This document shows, piece by piece, positions 5,994-10,870 of a DNA stretch of 10,870 bases. The notes beneath the pieces are model-generated. The model did no database searches. It was given only the letters and a program-made list of their open reading frames with translations, and had not been told where the DNA came from. Location of the stretch: positions 1-10,870 of the forward strand of contig DASPTB010000042.1 in assembly GCA_035623615.1 (NCBI GenBank), written 5' to 3'. The stretch's first letter is position 1. Each line of letters begins with the position of its first letter. A program made the position numbers and the translations under genes. The stretch is from DASPTB01 sp035623615 (GTDB lineage: Bacteria; Actinomycetota; UBA4738).

Positions 5994-6851
5994 TCAGGTC
6001 CCGACCGCTTCTTCGAGCGCCCTGCGCACCAGGACCTTCGCAAGCTCGGTCCGGTACTCGGCGCTCCCATTCGTGTCCGACGGCGGATTCGTGCCCTCGG
6101 CCGCGTGCGCGGCGGCCGAGGCCAGCGCATCGGCCGACGTTGCCCCGCCGGCGAGCGCGGTCTCCACCGCCCCGGCGCGAACGGGCGTCGCGTCCATGTT
6201 GGTCAGCCCGATTCCCGCGCGCGAGATCGAGCCGTTCTGGCGCTCCACCACCGCGGCGACTCCGACGATCGCCCAGTCGATGGCGCGCCGGTGGAACTTC
6301 TGGAACGACCAACCGGTTCCGGGGGCCATCTTCGGCACGCGGACCGCGGTCAGCACCTCGTTCGGCGCCAGCGCAGTTTCGAACAGGCCCGTGAAGAACT
6401 CCGAGGCGGGGATGGTCCGGTCGCCGCCCGGACCGTGCGCGAGCACCTCGCCGTCGAGGGCTACCAACACCGTCGGCAGGTCGGATGCGGGATCGCCGTG
6501 GGCGATCGAGCCTCCGATCGTGCCGCGGTGGCGCACCTGCGGGTCGCCCACCTCCCCGGCCGCGTGGGCGAACAGCGGGTTGTGCTGCGACAGCGTCGAA
6601 TCCGCCGCGGCGTCCCCGATCCTCGTCAGCGCCCCGATCTCCACCACATCGCCGGCGTCGCGCACGTAGGCGAGGTCGGTCAGGCGGTCGACGTCGACGA
6701 GCAGCGACGGCGTCGACAGCCGAAGGCGCATCAGCGGGAGCAGCGAGTGGCCACCCGCGATCAGCTTCGCGTCGTCGCCGCCCTGGTCGAGCAGCTTGAC
6801 GGCATGGTCGACGGACTCTGCGCGCTCGTACTCGAACGCGGCGGGGATCAC
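5994..6851 (-). CDS. coxM: CODH-like FAD-binding medium subunit
   Basis: This 285-residue protein is the flavoprotein subunit of a CODH/xanthine dehydrogenase-type enzyme. It passes electrons from the iron-sulfur subunit through FAD to an acceptor, probably the respiratory chain. Both FAD-binding motifs of the family are present: AGGHSLLPLM (32-41) and TIGGSIAHGDPASD (111-124). A C-terminal CODH flavoprotein domain covers about residues 178-283, and length matches the usual ~285-290. The start is GTG at 6851, which overlaps the coxL stop as GTGA. A strong ribosome site (GGAGGT, complement of 6860-6865) lies 8 bases upstream, inside coxL. The frame stays open far upstream, but that is the antisense-free shadow of coxL and lacks family homology. 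The overlap implies translational coupling to coxL. Confidence 0.95.
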   Translation of the reverse strand: MIPAAFEYERAESVDHAVKLLDQGGDDAKLIAGGHSLLPLMRLRLSTPSLLVDVDRLTDLAYVRDAGDVVEIGALTRIGDAAADSTLSQHNPLFAHAAGEVGDPQVRHRGTIGGSIAHGDPASDLPTVLVALDGEVLAHGPGGDRTIPASEFFTGLFETALAPNEVLTAVRVPKMAPGTGWSFQKFHRRAIDWAIVGVAAVVERQNGSISRAGIGLTNMDATPVRAGAVETALAGGATSADALASAAAHAAEGTNPPSDTNGSAEYRTELAKVLVRRALEEAVGT

Positions 6852-9217
6852 TTCCCACCACCTCCCTTTGCCTGCTGGATCGCTCGCCAGACGTTCTCCG
6901 GAGACACCGGGCGTCGTACATCGGTGACTCCAAGGTGCGAGAGCGCGTCGACGACCGCGTTGACCACCGCGGGCGGCGACGCGATCGTGCCCGCCTCCCC
7001 GATCCCCTTCACACCGAGCGGGTTGGTGGTGGACGGCGTCACCGTCCGGTCGAGCGTGAACGACGGAAGGTCGGACGCCGCCGGCACCTCGTAGTTGGTC
7101 ATCGAGCTCGTGAGGAGCTGTCCGTTCTCGTCGTACATGGCCTCCTCGTACATCGCTTCCGCGATTCCCTGCGCGATGCCCCCGTGGACCTGCCCGTCGA
7201 CGATCATCGGGTTGATCACCGTGCCGCAGTCGTCCACGGCGACGTACTTGAGGAGCTCCACCGCGCCGGTCTCCGTGTCGACCTCGGCGAGGCACACGTG
7301 GGTCCCGGCGGGCCACGTGAAGTTCGGCGGGTCCCACACGGCCGTCGCCTCCAGGTTGGGCTCCGTGTCCGCCGGAAGCCCGTGCGCATGCCACGCCGAG
7401 AACGCGAGCTCGGGGATCGTCTTCGCCCGATCCGGCGCTCCCTTCACCTGGAAGGTCCCGCCGTCGAACTCCAGGTCGTCCTCGGAGACCTCGAGCTCGT
7501 GCGCCGCGATCTTCCGCGCCTTCTCCTTGATCTTCTCGAGGGCCATGTAGAGGGCGGTGGCTCCCACCGACACGCTCCGGCTGCCGTATGTGTCCATCCC
7601 GAGCGGTGCGATGGCCGTGTCACCGTGAAGCACCTCGACGTCGTCGGGCGTGACGCCGAGCGTGTCGGCCGCGATCTGCGCCCAGGTCGTCACGTGGCCC
7701 TGCCCGTGCGGCGACGTGCCGATTTTCAGCACGACCTTGCCCGTGGGCAGGCACTGCACCACGCACGCGTCCCAGCCGCCGGCCGCGTAGCGAAGCGCGC
7801 CGAGGATCTGCGAGGGAGCGAGCCCGCACATCTCGATGTAGCTCGAGAGCCCGATGCCGAGCTGCTTGACGTCACCGCGCTCGCGCCGAGCCGCCTGCTC
7901 GCCCCGCAGCTCGTCGTAGCCTGCCATCTCCAGGGCTCGCGCGAAGCCCGCCTCGTAGTTCCCCGAGTCGACGCTCAGACCGGAGATCGCCGTCCGCGGC
8001 TCGTCGAACGGCGGCACCAGACTCGTCCTGCGGACCTCGGCCGGATCCTTTCCCACCTTGCGCGCGTACGCGTCGACGGCGCGCTCGAGGACGTACGTCG
8101 CCTCCGGGCGGCCCGCGCCTCGGTAGGCGTCGGTCGGCGTGGCGTTGGTCACCACGCCGGAGAACTCGTACCAGTAGGCCTGCATGTCGTAGGGGCCCAT
8201 GTAGACCCAGCCGCCGAGCTCCGGAATCCCGGGGGTCAGGAGCTGGTAGTACGCTCCCATGTCGGCGATCTCCTTGACCCGGATGCCGAGGATCTTTCCG
8301 TTCTCGTCGCCCGCGAGCTCGACGTCGTGGATGACGCCGCGGCCGTGAATCGTGGCCAGGTAGTTCTCCGAGCGCTCCTCGGTCCACTTGATCGGCAGGC
8401 TCAGCTTCTTCGCCAGGATCAGCGCGAGCGCCTCCTCGGCGTAGATGTTGAGCTTGGAGCCGAAGCCGCCACCCACGTCGGGCGCGATGATCCGGAGCTT
8501 CGACTCGGGGATGCCCGCCACTCCCGACAAGGTCACGCGCGCCACGTGCGGGATCTGCGTGGCCGTCCACAGCGTGAACTCGCCCTGGGCAGGGATCGGC
8601 ATCGCCAGGCACCCGCGTGGCTCCATCGCGTTCGGGATCAGGCGCGGCTGGTGATAGCGCTCCTTCACGACCACGGGTGCCGAGTCGAAAATCCCCTGAT
8701 CGCCCGCGCCGCCGTGACTCCAGTGCACGACCGTGTTCGTGCCGAGGTCTTCGTGGATGACCGTCGCGCCGTCCGCCATGCCCGCTTCGAGGTCGAGGTT
8801 CACGGGCAGCGGCTCGTAGTCGACGTGCACCGCCTCGGCCGCGTCCTTCGCGTGGGCGCGGGTGTCGGCGATGACCACCGCGACACCGTCCCCCTGGAAG
8901 CGCGCCACATCGCCCGTCAGCGGCCAGTGGACCGGGATCTTGATGTCCTCGGTGATCGGCCAGACGAACGGCAGCGGCCCGGCCCAGTCGTCTGAGAGGT
9001 CGGCCGCGGTGAACGCCCCGGTCACGCCGGGCAGGCTCTTCGCCGCCGACGTGTCGATCGACCGGATGCGTGCATGCGCGTAGGGACTCCGAACGACCGC
9101 CATCCAGACCATCCCGGGAGTGGTGAGGTCGTCGACGAACCGAGCCTGCCCGGTGATCAGCTCGGGGTCTTCCTTCCGGGGAACGGCGGTTCCCACGTAA
9201 CGTTCCGCAACTGCCAT
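6848..9217 (-). CDS. coxL: Form II CODH-like molybdenum-binding large subunit
   Basis: This is a full-length 789-residue molybdenum hydroxylase large subunit, binding the molybdopterin cytosine dinucleotide cofactor where the substrate is oxidised. The N-terminal ab-hammerhead domain (about 18-137) is followed by the molybdenum-binding domains, with DVGGGFGSK (247-255), SPHGQGHVTT (502-511), VDDCGTVINPMI (661-672) and KGIGE, whose Glu741 is the family's catalytic base. The active-site loop reads AYRGAGR (364-370). That is the form II signature; form I CO dehydrogenases have AYxCSFR with the copper-binding Cys. CO oxidation is therefore possible but not implied, and purine, aldehyde or aromatic substrates are alternatives. 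The ATG at 9217 has AGGAGG 6 bases upstream (complement of 9224-9229), overlapping the coxS stop. The protein ends in GGGGK, and coxM overlaps the stop by 4 bases. Confidence 0.97.
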   Translation of the reverse strand: MAVAERYVGTAVPRKEDPELITGQARFVDDLTTPGMVWMAVVRSPYAHARIRSIDTSAAKSLPGVTGAFTAADLSDDWAGPLPFVWPITEDIKIPVHWPLTGDVARFQGDGVAVVIADTRAHAKDAAEAVHVDYEPLPVNLDLEAGMADGATVIHEDLGTNTVVHWSHGGAGDQGIFDSAPVVVKERYHQPRLIPNAMEPRGCLAMPIPAQGEFTLWTATQIPHVARVTLSGVAGIPESKLRIIAPDVGGGFGSKLNIYAEEALALILAKKLSLPIKWTEERSENYLATIHGRGVIHDVELAGDENGKILGIRVKEIADMGAYYQLLTPGIPELGGWVYMGPYDMQAYWYEFSGVVTNATPTDAYRGAGRPEATYVLERAVDAYARKVGKDPAEVRRTSLVPPFDEPRTAISGLSVDSGNYEAGFARALEMAGYDELRGEQAARRERGDVKQLGIGLSSYIEMCGLAPSQILGALRYAAGGWDACVVQCLPTGKVVLKIGTSPHGQGHVTTWAQIAADTLGVTPDDVEVLHGDTAIAPLGMDTYGSRSVSVGATALYMALEKIKEKARKIAAHELEVSEDDLEFDGGTFQVKGAPDRAKTIPELAFSAWHAHGLPADTEPNLEATAVWDPPNFTWPAGTHVCLAEVDTETGAVELLKYVAVDDCGTVINPMIVDGQVHGGIAQGIAEAMYEEAMYDENGQLLTSSMTNYEVPAASDLPSFTLDRTVTPSTTNPLGVKGIGEAGTIASPPAVVNAVVDALSHLGVTDVRRPVSPENVWRAIQQAKGGGGK

Positions 9218-9223
9218 CGCTCG

Positions 9224-9229
9224 CCTCCT
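9224..9229 (-). promoter_or_regulatory. coxL ribosome binding site overlapping the coxS stop codon
   Basis: The minus strand reads AGGAGG 6 bases before the coxL ATG. The preceding T completes TAGGAGG, so the coxS stop TAG (9230-9228) lies in the site itself. A ribosome ending coxS is thus positioned to re-initiate on coxL, which would help keep subunit amounts matched. Confidence 0.8.
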
Positions 9230-9713
9230 ACCGGTTCGCGGAGCCGGCCCGCATCTCCTCGGATGCGGCGAGGACCGCCTTGACGATGTTGTGGTAACCC
9301 GTGCAGCGGCAGAGGTTGCCCTCCAGGCCGATCCGGACCTCGGGCTCGGTGAGCGGCCCGGACGCCTCGCGGATGAGACTGTCCGAGGCCATGATCATGC
9401 CCGGCGTGCAGTAGCCGCACTGAAGGCCGTGGTGCTCGTGGAAGGCCTTCTGGAGCGGATGCAGCTCGCCGTCCTGCGCCATCCCCTCGATGGTCGTGAT
9501 CTCTTCCCCGTCCGCCTGGACGGCGAGCATCGTGCACGACTTCACCGACTTGCCGCCCACGAGTACGGTGCAGGCGCCGCAGGTCGAGGTGTCGCATCCG
9601 ACGTTCGTGCCGGTGAGGCCGAGGTTCTCCCGGAGGAAGTAGACGAGCAATGTACGGGGTTCGACGTCCGCTTCGTGGCGGGTGCCGTTGACGGTGACGG
9701 CGATGTGCCGCAC
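9228..9713 (-). CDS. coxS: CODH-like [2Fe-2S] small subunit
   Basis: The 161-residue protein carries two [2Fe-2S] clusters that relay electrons from the molybdenum subunit to the FAD subunit. The N-terminal plant-ferredoxin-type domain has Cys40, Cys45, Cys48 and Cys60 (CDTSTCGAC, then C). The C-terminal helical domain has Cys99, Cys102, Cys135 and Cys137 (CGYCTPGMIM and NLCRCTGYHNI), all as in the family. The start is GTG at 9713, with AGGAGG (complement of 9720-9725) 6 bases upstream; this gives the usual ~160-residue length and begins right before the ferredoxin fold. The frame continues upstream to an ATG at 9836, but that stretch has no family similarity. It is the first gene of the S-L-M operon, 180 bases downstream of mscL. 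Confidence 0.96.
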   Translation of the reverse strand: MRHIAVTVNGTRHEADVEPRTLLVYFLRENLGLTGTNVGCDTSTCGACTVLVGGKSVKSCTMLAVQADGEEITTIEGMAQDGELHPLQKAFHEHHGLQCGYCTPGMIMASDSLIREASGPLTEPEVRIGLEGNLCRCTGYHNIVKAVLAASEEMRAGSANR

Positions 9714-9719
9714 GACGAG

Positions 9720-9725
9720 CCTCCT
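9720..9725 (-). promoter_or_regulatory. coxS ribosome binding site
   Basis: The minus strand reads AGGAGG 6 bases before the GTG at 9713. This decides the coxS start in favour of GTG over the longer ATG reading at 9836. Confidence 0.8.
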
Positions 9726-9782
9726 CTCGCGCTCGAAATGGAGCAGCAGTGTATCCCCGCGGTCCACCGTGAGGGAAATCGA

Positions 9783-9800
9783 CCCAGTGTTCCCCCAGTG
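9783..9800. repeat. 11-bp-spaced direct repeats in the coxS upstream region
   Basis: CCCAGTG occurs at 9783-9789 and again at 9794-9800, 11 bp apart, about one helical turn. GACCC (9781-9785) and GGGTC (9801-9805) flank the pair as an inverted repeat. They lie 70-90 bp upstream of the coxS start in the only non-coding gap before the operon, so they could be a regulator site. I found no convincing -35/-10 pair here for the operon. Confidence 0.3.
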
Positions 9801-9875
9801 GGGTCGTAATGACGGTCGACGTGTCGCCCATCCCATGCCTATGTCGACGCTCGTCGTGCATAGGCCGGGGTGGGC

Positions 9876-9895
9876 AGGCGTTGAAGCAAACGCCT
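9876..9895 (-). terminator. Hairpin immediately after mscL, possible terminator
   Basis: AGGCGTT (9876-9882) and AACGCCT (9889-9895) form a perfect 7-bp stem with a 6-base loop. On the minus strand it begins in the mscL TAG stop. It separates mscL from the cox operon. The sequence that follows (GCCTG...) has no T-run, so this may work with Rho, protect the 3' end, or be weak. Confidence 0.45.
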
Positions 9896-10301
9896 AGGCG
9901 GCAGCCGGTTGCTCCGAGGTGCAGAAGGCGCAGCGCCGCGCCTCCACCGGGATCTCGCTCAGGCATTCGGGGCAGGGCTTCGTCGTGGGGTCGACTTGCT
10001 CGCCGCGACGCTGGCGCTCCCGGAGCCGGTTGATCGGCTTCACCACGAGGAAGAAGACGGCCAGGGCGACCAGGACGAACGAGATGACGGCCGTCAGGAA
10101 GAGGCCGTATGGGAACGCGGTGCCTCCCGCCGTGAACGACAGGTCGGAGACGTTTGCCTTGCCCGCCACCACCGCCACGATCGGTGTGATGAAGGCCGCG
10201 ACGAACGCCGTGACGAGCGTTCCGAACGCTGCGCCGATGACGATCCCCACCGCCAGGTCGACGACGTTGCCGCGCATCAGGAATTCCTTGAAGTCCTTCA
10301 T
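9894..10301 (-). CDS. mscL: Large-conductance mechanosensitive channel MscL with C-terminal zinc ribbon
   Basis: MscL is an inner-membrane channel that opens under membrane tension to release solutes during osmotic downshock. The 135-residue protein begins with the conserved N-terminal helix (MKDFKEFLMRGN), then TM1 (about 13-46, NVVDLAVGIVIGAAFG) and TM2 (about 66-88), followed by a charged cytoplasmic helix (RLRERQRRGEQ). Unlike E. coli MscL it ends in a small zinc-ribbon-like module with CPEC (110-113) and CAFC (124-127). This tail is seen in some other bacterial MscL proteins; its purpose is not known to me. The ATG at 10301 has AAGGGG (complement of 10307-10312) 5 bases upstream. It stands between an AAA ATPase gene and the cox operon on the same strand, with a stem-loop after its stop, and is probably unrelated to CO metabolism. 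Confidence 0.96.
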   Translation of the reverse strand: MKDFKEFLMRGNVVDLAVGIVIGAAFGTLVTAFVAAFITPIVAVVAGKANVSDLSFTAGGTAFPYGLFLTAVISFVLVALAVFFLVVKPINRLRERQRRGEQVDPTTKPCPECLSEIPVEARRCAFCTSEQPAAA

Positions 10302-10316
10302 CGCTGCCCCTTCCCG

Positions 10317-10335
10317 CCGGCGAGCCCTTCGCCGG
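10317..10335. repeat. Stem-loop in the mscL upstream region
   Basis: CCGGCGA (10317-10323) and TCGCCGG (10329-10335) form a perfect 7-bp stem with a 5-base loop. It lies just upstream of the mscL ribosome site. It could be a leader structure of mscL or the terminator of the AAA ATPase gene; there is no T-run. Confidence 0.4.
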
Positions 10336-10346
10336 TCCCGGGCAGG

Positions 10347-10375
10347 AGGCTAGCGGGGGAGGGGCGTCCCGTCAG
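10347..10375 (-). promoter_or_regulatory. Weak candidate promoter for mscL
   Basis: On the minus strand CTGACG (10375-10370, 4 of 6 consensus) and TAGCCT (10352-10347, 3 of 6) are 17 bp apart. Transcription would start near 10340, placing the stem-loop at 10317-10335 in the leader. In GC-rich DNA such matches can occur by chance. Confidence 0.25.
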
Positions 10376-10398
10376 TCCGTGCCGGCGTCGCGGCAGGC

Positions 10399-10870
10399 TC
10401 AGACCGGTCGGGCGCGCCCCTGCGCCCAGGCTCGAAGCCGGGCAAGGTCGTCCGCTCGCGTGCGGGAGAGCGGCGGCGACGCCTGCAGCTCGGCCACGAC
10501 GTCCTGGGTCGCGAGTGTCCGGCCACCCGCGTACGCCCGGTACAGGGCGCCGGCGACCGCCTGTTCGATCTCGGCGCCCGAGAAGCCGTCGGCGGTCGCT
10601 GCCAGTGCCGGCAGGTCGAACGTCGAGGGATCCTGACGGCGTTTCGCGAGGTGCAGGCGGAAGATCTCCTCGCGCTCCGGCGCACGTGGGAGGTCGACGA
10701 AGAAGATCTCGTCGAACCGGCCCTTTCGAAGGAACTCCGGCGGCAGCGTCTCGACATCGTTCGCCGTCGAAACGACGAACGCTCCGGGCGGGCGCTCCTG
10801 CATCCAGCGCAGGAACGTCCCGAGGACGCGGCTGGCGACGCCGCCGTCGCCGCCGGACGGCGGCGCGAAC
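10399..10870 (-). CDS. AAA+ ATPase (Ycf46-like), C-terminal 157 codons, start outside window
   Basis: The frame is open to the right edge, so the N-terminus with Walker A and probably Walker B is missing. What remains is the later half of a classical AAA module: a pore-loop/Gly-rich stretch (SGGDGG), VLGTFLRWMQER, sensor 1 in STANDVETLP, the arginine-finger segment LRKGRFDEIFFVDLP and the lid with GFSGAEIEQAV. The RKGRFDEIFFVDLP segment preceded by FL-WMQE is typical of Ycf46-like AAA ATPases, found in cyanobacteria, plastids and many other bacteria and linked to stress or photosynthesis regulation; the molecular target is poorly known. Sensor 1 and arginine finger look intact. The stop is TGA at 10401-10399; mscL follows after 97 bases. 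AAA identity is firm; the subfamily is my reading of the motif. Confidence 0.88.
   Translation of the reverse strand, partial: FAPPSGGDGGVASRVLGTFLRWMQERPPGAFVVSTANDVETLPPEFLRKGRFDEIFFVDLPRAPEREEIFRLHLAKRRQDPSTFDLPALAATADGFSGAEIEQAVAGALYRAYAGGRTLATQDVVAELQASPPLSRTRADDLARLRAWAQGRARPV

Noticed and set aside
5970..7094. Plus-strand open frame of 374 codons opposite coxM
   Set aside because: Composition is low-complexity and antisense to motif-confirmed coxM and coxL.
6935..8995. Long open frame of 686 codons on the plus strand, opposite coxL
   Set aside because: It is the antisense of coxL, is dominated by Arg, Val, Asp and His as expected for a mirrored GC-rich gene, and shows no family motif.
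9179..9194. GGGAAC-GGCG-GTTCCC palindrome resembling a LexA box
   Set aside because: It matches GAAC-N4-GTTC but lacks the flanking C/G of CGAAC...GTTCG, and it lies within the coxL coding sequence about 25 bases after the start codon, with no promoter elements around it. Chance in GC-rich coding DNA is likelier.
9714..9836. N-terminal extension of CoxS to ATG 9836
   Set aside because: The added residues lack similarity to the family, and GTG 9713 with AGGAGG 6 bases upstream gives the normal length.
10380..10395. TGCCG/CGGCA hairpin just after the AAA ATPase stop
   Set aside because: Only a 5-bp stem with no T-run; too weak in GC-rich DNA to call a terminator.

Overview
The window is about 10.9 kb of uniformly GC-rich DNA. 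It most likely comes from a high-GC, aerobic, probably soil-dwelling bacterium of the Actinomycetota. Four things support this: the base composition, a 13E12/DUF222-HNH gene, a GAAC-N4-GTTC type LexA box, and cox-type molybdenum hydroxylase genes. The phylum is an inference; some Chloroflexota also carry several of these genes. All the larger genes belong to recognisable families, and I see no insertion sequence, tRNA, rRNA, CRISPR array or phage gene.

Plus-strand half (1-3839). The window opens inside the last ~300 codons of a molybdenum hydroxylase large subunit (CoxL/XdhA-like), followed by an XdhC/CoxF cofactor-maturation protein with a YHS metal-binding domain fused to its C-terminus. 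A hairpin at the xdhC stop codon may end this unit. Next comes a strong-looking promoter with a LexA (SOS) box filling its 17-bp spacer. It drives a DUF222-HNH endonuclease of the 13E12 family, which is therefore probably induced by DNA damage. A second promoter, placed so that transcription would begin at the ATG (leaderless), precedes two small genes: a three-helix membrane protein and a 100-residue acidic protein with four evenly spaced SL[D/E]D-type motifs. These two are tightly coupled and I could not assign a function to either.

Minus-strand half (3847-10870), read right to left. The C-terminal part of a Ycf46-like AAA+ ATPase enters from the right edge. Then comes mscL, whose product has an extra zinc-ribbon tail. 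Then comes a compact five-gene cluster: coxS (2Fe-2S subunit), coxL (molybdenum subunit), coxM (FAD subunit), a MoxR-type AAA ATPase (coxD-like) and a von Willebrand A protein (coxE-like). The S-L-M order and the AYRGAGR active-site loop mark it as a form II CODH-like enzyme rather than a form I CO dehydrogenase (M-S-L order, AYxCSFR). Its substrate therefore cannot be taken to be CO. Junctions are very short or overlapping (GTGA overlap coxL/coxM; stop codon inside the coxL ribosome site), so these genes are almost certainly one operon.

How the parts fit: S, L and M would form the hydroxylase heterotrimer (usually dimerised); the MoxR/VWA pair would act as a late metal-insertion chaperone; and XdhC, encoded beside the other large-subunit gene, could serve one or both enzymes. 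The two clusters converge, with only 7 bp between the acidic-protein and coxE stop codons. No gene-free stretch exceeds about 180 bp.
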